A stretch of DNA of 64,000 nucleotides from Hyaloscypha bicolor E (GCF_002865645.1 NW_020194615.1:310001-374000), one strand, 5' to 3'. Numbered from the stretch's first letter, positions 1-14,496 are shown. Numbers and translations: made by a program. The notes: generated from the letters alone by a model not told the origin.

Positions 1-1390
1 TAATATAACTTTAAAATAAAATTAATAAGAAAAATAAATAATTATTATTTATTTAAATAATAAATAATATTATATATAAGCTTTATAATATACGAGAATA
101 TATATAAGCTATAATAATAATAGCCTAATAATTTTTAAAAGAAAGTAATAAACTAAAAGAAAAACTAGGCTTTAAAATTTAAGATTAGAAATAAAGTTTA
201 GTTTAAATTCTAGAATATTCGAATAAATAAATTAATTAAGAAACTTAATATTAAATATATTAAATATATAATAATTAAAGCAATAAATAGCTATAGTTTT
301 TAGCTTAATATTTTCTTAGAAATTTATAATATATTTTATAATAAGCTTCTTTAGCTAGCTATAATAGATTTATTATTAAATTAGTTTTAAAATAACTTAT
401 AGCTATAATTATAGCTTATAAAAAATAAAGATAAATATAAGATTAAATGAATTCTTAATAAAAAGCATATAAAATATAATTAAGAACTTTTAAAAAAGCT
501 ATCTAAAAATAGAAAGGCTATATTTGCTTTATATAAAAACCGTGTTTTATATTTAAAAAATAATAGTATTAGAAGTTTAAAAAAAAGTAATTTAATAAAA
601 AGAAGTTTTATTTATATATTTATAAGGCTAGTATTTATAAATAAAAAAGAAAATAATATAATAAGTTAAGATTCGATTTATATATTTAATTAGAAGTTTT
701 TACTGAATTATATAATAAAAGCCAAAACTCTTATTATATAATATATCTCTTAAATTAATAAAATAATTATATATTACTTAAAAAGCTCAAATACTTTAAG
801 AAATATAATTTTGCTTCTTTTATTTTTTATTTATTTTTTCCTTAGAAAATTCTATTTAATTAATCAAATTACTAGTCTTTTTTATATAAAGGCCTAGCTT
901 ATAATATTTAAGTTTTATTTCTTTATAAATACTAAAACTTGAGTTTTAAAGCATTTCTTAAATCTTTAATAATAATAATCTAAAATAAATAAAAAGTATT
1001 CTTTATATATAAAAAAGATTTATAAAATAAAAATATAATTAAAAAATTATTAGAGAAATTGATTTTTTAAAGAAGTATTATAAAAGGGAAATTATAATAA
1101 AACAAAAACTTATATAAAGTATATTAGAATATAAAACGCGACTTAATAGCAAAATAATAAAAATGAGTATATAAGTAATAAATTATAAGTAATATATAAT
1201 TATAAAAGCTTAATTTAATTAATATAAAAGATAAATAAATATTAAAAACTATAGAAAAAGCTAGCTTTCTTATATAATTCCCTATTACTACCCAAACTAG
1301 TAAGCCAGTATTAACAGTGGCGTAATAATTCGAATAGAGACGCAATTGGCTTGGGAATGCAGGATATTATTAAGTAGATAGAGGTGCATA
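1..1390. other. AT-rich, RIP-like gene-free block
   Basis: The stretch is almost entirely A and T with very frequent TA dinucleotides and stop codons in all frames. I see no gene. The composition is what RIP leaves in filamentous ascomycete repeats; the original element cannot be recognised. GC rises only after about 1260. Confidence 0.75.
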
Positions 1391-1448
1391 ATACATCTAA
1401 TTTGAGCTGCAGGGATTTCTCGATGAAGTATGATGGCCTTGGATTTGC

Positions 1449-1715
1449 CAAAACGACGTTAGGCGCTCAGTATCATTCAGGGAGCGGGAGCATTGCATAC
1501 TGCTGAAAGACTTGGTTGAATAGCAAAAAGGACAGCGAAAAGATATCCTCGCACCAAAGATGGTAGACATTATAATGAGCCTTGTGAGGCAATGCCCTAG
1601 AGGCCTCAAAATATGGGATATTGAGCAGTCAACACTTAACCGAATTAGTGAGGTGGGGCTGAGAACCCTAGCTACCGAGGCCGATAGCGATGCTCCTGCT
1701 AAAACCCCGAAATGA
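1449..1715 (+). pseudogene. Unidentified coding remnant in a GC island
   Basis: Inside the AT block a short stretch of normal GC content holds one plus-strand frame that reads like protein for about 88 codons (it includes KMVDIIMSLVRQCPRG and STLNRISEVGLRTL), broken by one TAG early on and ending at a TGA. I do not recognise the family. The minus strand also has an open frame across the same bases, so the coding strand is an inference from residue composition. Flanks on both sides are RIP-like AT sequence, so this is probably a leftover exon or transposon piece rather than a working gene. Confidence 0.25.
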
Positions 1716-1745
1716 CATTGCATATGACATTGCGCATATTGCACT

Positions 1746-3178
1746 TGACTTTTTTGCTACTTTTTACTTCTTATATAATAAATTACTTATAATATAAGAT
1801 ATTTATAAGCTTGCAAATAGCTTATATACTTTTCTAATTATTTTCTTTAATTTGGATTAATTAGAATTTTTTTATTTATTAAATTTTGAAGTTCTTTCTT
1901 TAATATTATTTTCTTATTTAGAAATTTGAAACTATTTCTGAAGTTCTCGAGATCTTTAAATATAACCTTTTATAGTCATTTAAATTCTTAGATATATATT
2001 AATTATAATTTATATAATTATAAAAGTAATAAGGGCTTTAATAAGCTTAATATATAAGAGAAAGATTTTTGAGAAGACCCTAGTAAGATTTAAGCAAAGC
2101 GGCCGTAAAGCGGCCGTAATGGCTTGTATATCCCGAAGGCTCGTATATTCCGACTCGTATACCCTCGACTTTTCTTTTCCTTTATTTAATAAAATATTAA
2201 ATTTAATAACTTATATAAGAATTTCTAAAAATAGCCCTTACAAATCTATAGAGAATTTAATAAAGAATTAAATGAATTAATAGGAATTTATATAATTACT
2301 TTATTTAAAAATCTCAAATGCTAAGTGCAATGTGCGAATGCGAAATGTCATGAAAAATCAAGGTTTTGGCAGTACAGGGGTTGGAGGCCTCGGTACTAGC
2401 AGAGGGGAAGCCAGTTTCGCTAGCGACTTGTAACCGATTCCCCGCACCAAAACACGTCCCGTACTAAAACATGCGCTTAAGAAAAACACTTTTACTAATC
2501 AAAAAGTAACCACTTTATAAAATCCTTTTATTTTTAATATATAGGATTCCCTAAGTATATAAAGCCTACTAATAATATTAAATTACTTAGATAATAAATA
2601 TATCTTATAAATTTTAATTTTTAATAATTTTAATTTTAATATATTAATATTAATATATCTTTTATATTATATAATATTATAAAGCGAAAAAAATTATAAA
2701 ATTAAAGATTTTAATTATAAATGTTTTTATTAATTAATTTTTATATTTTATTATAATTCAATTTTTTATAATAATTTTTAAAAGATTTATTTAATAAAAA
2801 AATAAAAAACTCTTTTAATTTTAATTTTATATATTTCTTTAATATATAATTAATAATAGTATAATATTATCTTTATTAAATCTTTAATAATTTTAATATA
2901 AAATATAATTTTTTTTATAAAAGTTATAAAAATGAGTATTATATTAAATATTATTAATAAAAATAATTTATATTTACTTTTATTTATATAAAGAACTTTA
3001 AAATATATATTTTAATAAATAAATATAAATAATATTTTTAATAAAAACCAAAATTAAAATAACTTTATTATATATACTATTTATAAATAAATTAAAGGAA
3101 TTAAATATAAGTTCTTTATTAAGTTATATTTTATAAGAAACTTAAAAATTAATAATAATTTAAATTTTATTAAGAAAT
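1746..3178. other. AT-rich block with two small GC islands
   Basis: Mostly RIP-like AT sequence. Two small islands of higher GC occur: 2085-2165, with a repeated short motif around AAGCGGCCGTAA, and 2319-2470. The second resembles, in inverted orientation, the end of the remnant at about 1650-1745. No gene is visible. Confidence 0.5.
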
Positions 3179-3394
3179 TGTAACGGCTGGTATTACATGG
3201 TTAGTTTCAGCCAAAGGGGTTGGTTTCAGCTAAGGTTCCAAGCTCGCTTCCAAAGCTCGGCGTTTCAGTGGTCTTGGCCATACCTACTTATCCACTACCA
3301 CACCTCACTCCTGTCCTCCTTAGCTTTAAATCCTTAAGACATTGGAATTATTAATCTTTGAGCCTCGATCCATTACTCTGTTTCTACCGTTACA
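3179..3394 (+). repeat. Solo LTR (short variant) with 5-bp target duplication
   Basis: The sequence matches the 245-bp LTRs of the element at 14136-16037 almost throughout, including the segment ending near CTTGGCCATACCTACTTATC. It begins TGTAACGG, ends CGTTACA and is 216 bp long. It lacks two blocks (about 13 and 16 bp) present in the other LTRs. It is flanked on both sides by GAAAT (3174-3178 and 3395-3399), a 5-bp target site duplication, so it is an LTR-LTR recombination remnant and not a random fragment. Confidence 0.9.
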
Positions 3395-4015
3395 GAAATT
3401 ATACTTTTTATAAAAAATCTTTTATATATTATAAATAGTATAAGTATTTTAAATACAAAATATATAGCTTTATAATAATTTATATATTAATTAAAAGTTA
3501 TATTAAAAGTTTATTCTTTTATATATAAAAATATAAATTTAATAATTATTATAATTATTATAATTATTATAAATCTAATATTATTAATATGCCAAGTTAT
3601 TATTCTATATAATTAAATTTTAAATTTTATAATAAACGGATTTGTACTTATTTAATTATTAGAGAAATAAAAAATCGTGAAAACGTGTTTTGGTGAGGGA
3701 CTTTGGTTACAAAACAGAAACGCTGTGTTAAAAAGGAAGCAACACACGTGACTTTCTATGGAATCCGGAACGGATTAAAAATTGGGCCGCACGGAATAAT
3801 AAAAGGCCGAACCCACTACTCTCTCTCCCTTCGAAGAACCTTGTTATTTAGCTTTCAGCTAAATTTCGAATGCACGTGCCCCCACGATTGCTGCCTCAGA
3901 GCCTTGCCCGTGAAGGTCTCACAAATATCAGACTTCAACCCAATTTTCGAAGGGACATCTCTTTAATCCCGACTCAATAATATATACATAAGATCAAACC
4001 TAAGAAAACCTCAAG
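3395..4015. other. AT block edge and upstream region of the ISG12-like gene
   Basis: AT-rich sequence continues to about 3680, then GC becomes normal. A small open frame at 3703-3966 shows no recognisable domain and I do not call it a gene. A TATA-like stretch (TATATACATA, 3981-3990) lies about 25 bases before the ATG at 4016 and could be a core promoter element. Confidence 0.4.
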
Positions 4016-4625
4016 ATGAAATTTTCCCAGATCTTTACTCTCCTCTTAACAAGTGAGGCCGGAGCCATTAGTCGAACCTCCCTTGTATCCTCGATCCACA
4101 ACACCGTGTCAAAGGCCAACATCCCCGGCGTTCTGGCCATCGCAGCTGAGAAATCCAGAGAATTAGTTACAGAGACCCTTCCGCAAGCGACTGTCCAAGG
4201 CGCGAAATGGGTGGCCGCCAACCCAGGCACAGCCGCTTCATGCGGTGCCGCGGGAGTCGGGCTGGTTCTTGTTGTCGCGCCGGCGTCGGTGGCAGCTCCA
4301 GGGCTGGGAGTCGTAGGTTTCGGAGTAGACGGGATTATTGCAGGTGTGTTCACCCTGTCTTCCCCTATACAAGTCAGGTATATCTGTATCTATGATCACA
4401 CAAGTTGACACCGTCTCCGTTCCAGGGTCCTCTGCTGCCACTATCCAGAGCAGCATCGGTAGCATTGTATCACCTTCCCTATTTGCGACATTGCAGAGCG
4501 CAGGCGCAGGTGGATATGGAGTGGCGACGGTATATCCGGTTGTTCAGGTTGTGGGTGGCGCGATTACTTCATCCGCGGGGGCTAGTGTTGCTTGGGTGAA
4601 GTCGAAGTCGAGGCCAAAGGCATGA
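4016..4625 (+). CDS. ISG12/IFI6-like (interferon-induced 6-16 family) small membrane protein
   Basis: Model: join(4016..4343, 4426..4625), 175 aa, with an 82-bp GT...AG intron; the two exons join in frame and end at TGA. The N-terminus MKFSQIFTLLL resembles a weak signal or targeting sequence. Residues about 75-115 are a long glycine/alanine-rich hydrophobic segment. Just after the intron comes the family signature, including AATIQSSIGS and LFATLQSAGAGGYG, followed by a second hydrophobic stretch. Fungal and animal members of this family are small hydrophobic proteins associated with mitochondria or other membranes; the fungal role is not established. The gene lies between two AT blocks. The assignment rests on motif recognition only. 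Confidence 0.72.
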
Positions 4626-5570
4626 AAACAATCTCAGTTCTGGCATAGATGATATGGACGAGAGCATTATACAAATTCATAATGAAACTAGGCGAGAGAA
4701 GACGTGCGATCTGAGGCAATACCTAGCGAGACCACTACCACGGTCGTTGAAGCCGTGCCGAAGATGCTATTGCCCGTAACTTTTTGTCTAGCAGTTTCTT
4801 AGCTCTCTTCCTCACCTTTTTGGATCCACCCCTCTCGGGTAGTATTAATTCCCGCGGTTCTTGCGTCGATCTCAGGCACTCGCCTCTCTGTTCCCCTTCT
4901 TCTATAACAGCTATGGTCGTCGTTCCACACAGCTAAAGCCAAGCCTCGTCCTTGACGCGATACGTGCAGCCAGTCTCTATCACTCGTCCCCGACCTTTGA
5001 TAATAAATTCACTGCGGAGGAGGAATATCAAGCAATCGCGGTAACACGGCTTATTGTCTCCAATCGGGAGGTCCCTCGACATGGTATTAAGGTAATGAAG
5101 CTCGTACGCCGGCTCTGGTCTGTTGAACTGATTTTGAACTGAAATTAGATTCTGTATCGTGAGCCTGCCATGCGACTTTTACCTCCTCTTTGATGACTTC
5201 TAGCACTTGTTTCATATTATCAGGATCAAGCGCGTCCCAGAATTCTTTGCCCCGAGAGGGAATGATTTGTTAAATGACAGGCATTATGTAGGATCTAATT
5301 TTAGTATTATGAGCGAGAATGGGAATTTACAAGTGGGTTAATGAGTGAGTCTTTCACAGTAAGCACACTCGAGAGCAATCATTGCAAAAAAGCTGGAGGG
5401 GCGGCGGGGGAAGGCAGTCTTTCCCAAACGATGTACGTTTAATCGACCGGGATTTGTCGGTCGCTCTAGATGTTGTGACTCTATACGGCACAGCGTTGCC
5501 GCATCAGGTAAAGAAATGTGGCCAGGAGAGGTAAGACAACGCGCAGCCACAGGCTGGGTAACTCAATATT
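4626..5570. other. GC-normal segment without a recognised gene
   Basis: An open plus-strand stretch at about 4861-5142 (contains VLDAIRAASLYHSSPTF and TAEEEYQAIAVTRLIVS) could be a leftover exon of an unknown gene, but it has no clear start and I see no domain. An open minus frame at 5338-5550 looks like chance. Otherwise nothing is seen. Confidence 0.3.
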
Positions 5571-8500
5571 ACATAAGTTAAATTACACTATAAGTTAATT
5601 ATTATATAGGACATGCGGGGTTATTTGTTCTGATTGGAGGTACTGGTCTTTATAGCGAAACTTCATGCCACGTGTAAGATATTACTAGTTATTGCTTCCA
5701 AGCATTATAATAGAACTTATAGGCTCGAATTAAAGCCTTCTATAAGTTTAAAAGATAAAAAGAGCTTAATAGTAATACTATAATAAAGGAATTCTATTAT
5801 GTTATGAAAGGAAACTTTTTATAAATTAAATGCAAAGGTAATAATATAAGTATAATTTTCAGGTAAAAGAAATTTCAAATATTTAAGAATAGCTATAATA
5901 TATAATTTATTTAGAAATCATAGGAAATATTAATTATATATAAAGTTTGAATTGCTTAAAGTTAAAGTACTTATTATTTTTCTCGATATACTAGAATTCT
6001 TGCTATATAAAAAAAATATTAGATAATTAATTAATTTGAAAATAACTAAAAAATATATATAAAAACTAATTTGATTTTATTGCCTTAAAAATAAATTATA
6101 ATAGTAATAAATATTATATTACGGAATTATTTTAAGTTAATATTTATTATATATCTTATATTTTTAGCTAATTATTTTATTTAGAATTTAGAATTTATAT
6201 TTTAAAATATAATTATATTAGATTAAAATAAATATTACTTTTTTAATTAAGTTTATATTTTAAATTCTCTTTAGGTTTCTTTCTTTCTTATATATTTATT
6301 TTTTATAATTATATTTAATATATATATATGCTTTTTTTTTATTTAAACTTATTATTTTATTAAATATAATATATTATAATAAATTTAAAAAGCTTAATAA
6401 TTATTATTATAAGTAATCTGCTATTAGTAATTAGAAAAAAAGAAGTATTATTATTAATATAAGCTTACTAGCCTTAAAATCTGAATTTATATTAATCTCT
6501 TTAATTATATCTAAGAAATCGAAGAAATATATGTGTTTTTTAAATTCGAAATTAGAAATAAAACTTAAATTAATATTTTTTAAGCTTATATTATTTATAT
6601 ATTAAATAATTCTTTCTTTAATATTACTTCTAATAAGTTATTATATTTATAATTAATTATAATATACTAATATTTAAAATAATATAATTTAAGCTATTAT
6701 AATAAATATTTAATATTTAAATTAATAAAAAAACTAAGAAAATATAAATTAAATAAAAAGGCAAATAATATTAAAAAAGGAAATAAATAAGAAATAAAAC
6801 TTTTATAAATAGAAATTAAATAATTTAAAACTAAATTAGAAGCCAAATATATAAAAAAATCTAAAATATTAAAAATATTAAAAATCTAAAGAATTAAATT
6901 AAAAAGTTTTAATAAGCTAAATATATATTAAAAAAATCAAATTTTAATATTAATAAGTAATTCTAGCCATATTATAATATTAAAATAAATATATAATTAT
7001 TAGAATATCGAAAATACTATATTATATTAATATATTAAAGGATTTATAATTATAATAAAATTAAAATTAAAAATTAATTTTTTTGAAATAAGTAAATAAA
7101 GATTTAAGTAATTAGCTAATAAATAATTTTATTTACTTTTTAATACTAAAGCATTTTTACTAAATTCTAAGGCATTAGTTATTAATTTCTAATATATTAA
7201 CTTTAATTCAATTTCAGATAATTAGTTATATTATTATATTATATTAAGAAGCTTTTATTTAAAATAATACTTTTTCTTTTCTTTTCTAAAAATATAATAT
7301 ATTATCTTATAATTATTATATATTCTAAATCTTTATCTTATATATTATAAAGATATTAATAATTATATTATATTCCGTAATCTCGAATATAATATTCTTT
7401 ATAATAATTTCGAGACTAAAGTCATTTTTTATATTAATATTCTCAAATATTTCTTTTATTTTTAGTTCTTTAAATTCTCTTTATTCTCTTTTCTTAATAA
7501 TAATACTATTACTATATTTATATTTCTTTTAAAACCCGAGATTATATTAATAATTATCTTTATTTATAATAAATTTAAGAATTAATAATATATTTTCTAT
7601 TCTCAAGTATTTAATAAACCGGGTTATAGCTAATATTATTTTATTAATTTAATAGAATTCAAGTCTAATAATAAGATTAAAGCCTCAGAATTCATTTGCC
7701 TTAAAAGCTATTAGAAATAAATTAGCTAAATTAAGAAAATTTCTTATAAATACAAATATTTATAATATAATTAAACCTAATTAGATATTATATTTATATA
7801 TTATATAAAAAGAAATATTTATATTTATTACTTAAGTAATATAAGATTCTAATATTTAATATTTTTTAATTAGTTTTATAAATATAAATAAAAAAACCGA
7901 AATATATATATAAGATATTATTTCTTTCTTATATTTATAATTTAATAATCTTATTTTTTTTTCTTAACTTTTCTTTTCTTAATTTTATCTTTTATTTTAT
8001 TATTATAAAAGTTAATATTAATTTAATTAAAACAAGTATAAATTTTAATTATAAATAGCTTTATAATTTTTTTATTCTTATTAAAATAGATTAAATTATA
8101 ATATTATAATAAATATTTAATAAATAAAAATAATAAATATATATAAATATAAAATGTAATAAATATATTTAATATATATTTTATTTCCATTTCTATTATT
8201 ATATTATTTATATATTTTTATGTTTTTAAAATAAAGTTCGCTTTAAATTTCTTTTATATTTTTAATAAAATTTATTATTTTAAAACTTATATTACTTTTA
8301 TATTTCTTTGAATTTTTTAAATCTAATATATTTTTATATATATTATAATAACTTTTTAATATCTAAAGCCTCGATTTTATATTATATTTCTAATAAGAAA
8401 ATATAAATCGAATAATTATTATATTATAATAATTTCCTAAAATTAAATTTTTTAAGATTTTTTTATTACTTTTTTATAAAAACTTTATTTTATTAAATGA

Positions 8501-10058
8501 AATATATATAATCTTTTATTAAATAAGAAAAAGTTTTTAATAAAAAATAATAAAAATAATTTAAAAAGTAGTATTTTAAATAAATTTTAAGTAATTTTAA
8601 GAATTATATATTTATAAGTATTAAAATATTTAAAAAATATTTATATTAATATAATTATATATATAATTATAAGACTCGAAAAACGAGATATAAAATATAA
8701 TATATAATTATATAATCTTATATTTTATAAATAACTCGATTAATAAACTAGACTTTATTAGAATTAGTAAATTTGAGAATTATATATTAATATTATAATA
8801 TTATATATTACTAGTAAGCTAATAATTTAAATTAAAATTTATTAATAATATAAGAATTATTTATTTAATTAATATAAATTATTATTATAAACTAATTAAA
8901 ATATATACTTTTATTTTATAAAACCAGATTTATATATAGAAATATAATTATTTAGAAAATGAAAAATATAAGAAAAGTAAAATATATAAAAAGAAATTAA
9001 TATAAATAGTACTAAATTAGCCGATTTATACTAGTTTTTTATAATATTATAAGCTATTATTTTTTCTTATAAATGGTTTTATAAAACTTTTTATAAATAT
9101 TTTTATATATCTTTTAGTTAAAGTTTTTATTAATATTTATTAGTTATAGCTTTTATAAATAATAATAATATTCGAACCTTTAATATTATATATAGTAATT
9201 TAAAGTATAATAAGTAATTTAAAACGGAATATAGCTAATATTAGCCTTTATTATATAATAATATATTAGATAATATAATAAGCCCAAATTTAAATAATAT
9301 AAAAGAAAAAAACCTTTAAAATCTAAATATAAATTTAAGAACTTTTTATATATTACTTATTAATACGAAATAAGAAAAGTTATTATTATTTTCCTAAAAT
9401 TATAAGATTAGCAAGATTTAATTTCAAATTATATTACTTTTTATTTATATATATTTCGCTTTTTTAATACTTTAGATTATAATAATAAGAAATTATTTTT
9501 ATATAGCTTGGCTTTTCTAGGCCAGGTTTATTATAATTTAGTACTTTTTTATAATATAAGCTAGAAATTAATAGCTTTTATATTCTTAAACTAAAACTTA
9601 ATTATAATAATATTTATAATTATTATATAAAAATATAATTACTAAAATAATTATATAAAAGAAAATTACTATAATATAAAATTATTAATTTAACTCGGTT
9701 TTTATATAATACTCGAGCTTTATAAACGTAATAAAATAATTAAAGCCTTATTTATTTAAGAACTTTATATTAAAAAAGTAATCTTATATATTTTTTATTT
9801 TTTAAGATTTATAAAAATTTTAGAATATTACGAAATTAAAAACCCAAAATTATTATTAAAGAAATATTTCATTTTTTTAATATTCTTTTAATAAATTATT
9901 ATTATTATTATTACTTTTTAAAATTAGAAGTTTTAAATAATTTATATATTTTTTAAAAAAAAATTGAATTTATTATATAATAAGAATCTTATATTAGTTA
10001 TATTTATTTTATAATAATATTTAAAATAATTTTAATTTTAATTAAAAAGAAAAATAAT

Positions 10059-10282
<224 letters not shown>

Positions 10283-10702
10283 TTTTTATTAATTTCTTTA
10301 GATTTTTTAAATTCTCTTTTTTATTTTTATTTAATTATTTCTCTTTTTCTTTTATAAAAAAAAACTTCCTTAAATTATTTATATAATTTCTTATTTCTAA
10401 TTTCTTTTTAATTTTTTCTGATTTCTATTTATTATTTTATTTGAAATCAAGAATATTTTCTTAATTTAAATATTTTCTCTAAATTTAAAAATAAATTTTA
10501 TTATTAAAACTAAAGCTATTTTTATTTTAGCTTTTATTATAACTAGAAATAATATATAAATTAATAATATAAGTTTTCTTTTATATATTAAAGTTTATTA
10601 AAATTAATAAAATTTCCTGGCTTATATAAAAATATTAAAGGAAATTATTAAACTTTTATTTATTTAACTATTATAATACTTATATTAAATTAAAATAAGT
10701 AT

Positions 10703-10980
10703 TAGTTTACTAGAAATATATAATATAATATATAATATATATAGAATACTTAATATATAAAATTAATAAAATATTTAAGATTTAGAAATAAGAATTATAA
10801 TATTATAGTATTAATATATAATTTCTAAATCTGCTAAGCCTAATAGAGACTAGTTACTAGTTAAATTATATAACTATATTTTATATTTTATATTTTATTA
10901 TTTATATCTTATTACTTATATTTTATATTTTGAGTTCTATAATTATATATATAACTTTTAAAGAAATAGTTATATTAATA
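10703..10980. repeat. Decayed solo LTR of the Copia element
   Basis: This stretch shares an ordered set of landmarks with the LTRs at 24022-24293 and 30221-30519: AAATATATA near the start, ATTATAGTATTAATATATAAT in the first half (TATAGTATTAATAT core), TAAATCTGCTAAGCCTAATAG in the middle (AAGCCTAATAG core), and TAGTTATATTAATA at the end. It is more AT-shifted than the other two. No partner LTR is seen nearby, so it is probably a solo LTR or the end of an unrecognisable copy. Borders are approximate. Confidence 0.6.
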
Positions 10981-12340
10981 ATAAAATAAATATTATTTTA
11001 AAAAATATTTAATACTTAATTTAGTATTTAATTATATTATAATTATAATATTAAAAGATAATACTTTTAATAATATTATTAAAACTTCTTTTATTCTCTT
11101 TTTAAGCCTTTATTAATAAAATAAAATACTTTTATTTTAATAAAATTACTCGATTTTAGCTAAGAAATTAATTTATTAATTTTTTTTAATAATCTAATTA
11201 CTTTTTTTTATTTAAATTATATTTCTAAAATAATAGATATAATAATAAAGAAAACAAATAAATTAATAAGACTTTATTTATTAAAGCAAGCTTTATATTT
11301 ATTTTATAATATATATTTATAGAATATATATTATATTAAATAAGATATATAGTTACTAAAATATAAATAAGCTTGTAATAAGAAATAATTAATAATTTTG
11401 TATTTAATTAAATACTTTTCTTAATTTTTTTAAGCCCTAAATTATTATATTTACTTTAATAATTTCTTTATTTTTATTTAATTTATTAAATATATATATT
11501 TTTTAAGCTATTAAAATTACTAGTATTTATAAAAATACTAAGGAAATAATATAAAAGCTTTTAAATCTTAAAAATATAACTAAAAATAATATAATTAAAT
11601 AAGAAAAATATATTTTATATTTATATTTAATTATAAAGTTTTTTATATAATATAAAAAGATTAATCTTTTATTCTTATAATAAGTTTTATTTAACTAAAT
11701 AATTAATAAGTTATATAACTAAAAATAAAGACTTAAAGGAATTTCTTTTAAAATAAAAATTATATAAGTATTTTTTAAAAAAATATTATTAAGGAACTTA
11801 ATATATTAGCTATTATAAAGAAATATAATTATTATATGAAAGTAATTAATGAGTTTAATTATTTACTTACTTAAAATACTAGTTTATATAATTTTAATTA
11901 ATTATTATTTATTTACTTTATATTATAATATATTAAAGCTTAAATAAATTAGTTTTAAGAATTAGTAAAACTTTATAAAATAGTTTATAAGCTTATTATT
12001 AATTATAAAAAAAGAATTTAATATTTGTTTTAAATAAATATAAAATTATATAAGCTAATAAAGAAATTAAAGAAAGAAAATATATAAGTTATAAAGACTT
12101 AAAATATAAAAATTAGCTATAAAAACGCTTTATATTTAATTAAATTATAATAAATAAAGAGAGATTTAGTATTATATCTAAAAAAATTTATAATAATAAG
12201 TAATATAATATTTATTTATATAAAAAGAAAAGTTATTTTAATATATTTTATAAAAGAAATAAAGTTAAAATAATTTAAAAGAAAATATAATTCTTTAATA
12301 AATTAAAATTAAATAAAAACGATTATATAAAAACTATTAT

Positions 12341-12412
12341 ATATGAACTATTATATAAAAACTATTATATATAGACTATTATATATAAACTATTATATAT
12401 AAATTATTATAA
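12341..12412. repeat. Short tandem repeat, about 17-bp unit
   Basis: Four to five imperfect copies of a unit like AACTATTATATATA(A/G) follow each other. It is a local low-complexity repeat within the AT block. Confidence 0.8.
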
Positions 12413-14135
12413 TAATTAATGAAATAACTTTACTTTTTTTTAAAATAAATTTATTATTATTAATAACTAATATAATTATATTATAATTTCGAGAATTAAA
12501 AACTAAATAAGAAATTTATTTTGATATTATAAAATTGTATTTATTTATTTAATAAATAAGATTCGTTTTATATATAAAAAAATTAACTTTTTTTAAAATA
12601 ATTTCCTTTATAAATATAAATATAAAAGCTAAGTTATTATAATAATATATAATTAAAGTTTTTTAAATATTATAATATAGTAAGTCGTATTTTATAAAAA
12701 TCGTATTATTTTAATAGTTTTAAGGTTTTAATTATATAATAAAAACTAAAGTTTTTTATATATAACTTATAAAAATAATATAAAAAAGCTAGCTTTTTTA
12801 TAATTCTAATATATTTTATTATAGTTTTCTTTTTATAATACTCGAGTTTATTTTTAAAATATAATTTATTATATATATACTTTTATTTTTAAGACTATTA
12901 TTTTTATTTTAGCTTTTATAATAAACTAATAGTATTATTTTTATAATATTTATTTAGTTATTTTTTAGTATTTCTTAATTAAATTTATATTAATACTTAT
13001 AATTAAATAAAAAGTTAATATAAAATTATATTATATATATTAGTAAATATAATAATTATAAATATATTTATATTTATAAACTAAATTATTATTTTTTATA
13101 AATAAAGGCTTAATAAAGAAGTAAAAAAAAGCAAATAATAATTATAAAAGCTTTTATAATACTTTTAATATATAATATTAATACTTGAACTAAATAATAT
13201 ACTAAATAAATAAAGTATTACTTATATTTACTTAAGCTATTTATAAGTAATATAAATAATATAAGTAGATATTTATATAATAGATATATGTAATAGGCTA
13301 GCCTAATTAGATAAGCCTTTCATTTAATATTACTTTAGCTCTATTTCTATATTTAATTAAATAATAATATTACTTAATAAATAAAGGAAACTTAAAATTC
13401 TAAAAAAAGTAACTAGTTTATTAATATAAAAAACTAGTATATAGCTAGTATTATATAAGCCTTAATTTACTTTTATTAGAATTATTTAATAAATATCTTT
13501 ATTATTAAACTATTATTAAATAAACCTTAATTTATAATTATTATATAATAATTACTTATATTACTTATAAATAATATAAGTAATATAAATAGTTCTTTTA
13601 TATATTAAAGCTAAAAAATTCTTTTAATAAAAGGCTTCTTTTTTATTAAAATTATAAATAAAAAAATAAAGAACTTTTCTAATTATATTTAATTATATTT
13701 TATATATTAATATATTAATTAATTAATTATAAAAATTTAATAATTATTTAATAATTATTAAATAACTAAAGTATTTATTAAGTAATCTTAATTATATTAA
13801 GCTAAGGCTTATATAATAATAGCTATATACTAACTTTTAATAATAATAAACTAGTTATTTTCCTCGGAATTTTTATATTTCTTCTTTTATTATTTAGGTT
13901 TAGCTTGCTTATTAAGTATTTTTATTTTTAATTAAAGTAATACTAGAGCTATAATAAATAGAAATATTATTATATTAAGCTAGTACTATTATATATAAGA
14001 GTTATATACGAATTAATCTAATTAATGAGTTTTTTTTGTAAATAAATTAGGTTAATAGCTAATAATTTAATATACTACTATATATTAACTAGTATAATAT
14101 ACTTGTAATAAAACTAGTATTAAATATATATCGGG

Positions 14136-14380
14136 TATGACGGCTAGTATTACATGGTTAATACGAACGTGGTTTCAGCCAAAGGGGTTGGTTTCAGCTA
14201 AGGTTCCAAGCTATGGTTCAAACCAAGCTTGCTTCTAAAGCTCGGCGTTTTAGTAGTCTTGGCCATACCTACTTATCCACTGCCACACCTCACTCCTTCT
14301 CTCCTTAACTTTAGATTCTGTAGGATATTGGAATCATAGATCTTTAAGCATTATTCCATTGCTTTGTTCCTGCTATTATA
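14136..14380 (+). repeat. 5' LTR of the gag-only element
   Basis: 245 bp, the same length as the 3' LTR. It starts TATGACGG and ends TATTATA, where the 3' copy has the cleaner TGTGACGG...TGTCACA ends. The differences are transitions, consistent with RIP in this copy. Confidence 0.92.
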
Positions 14381-14462
14381 TAATCTAAAGCTCCTACCTT
14401 TCGGACAGTAGTCATTATTATTGGGACTCCTGTTTACTAGCCCGCTTTTATACGGAGCCCCC

Positions 14463-14496
<34 letters not shown>

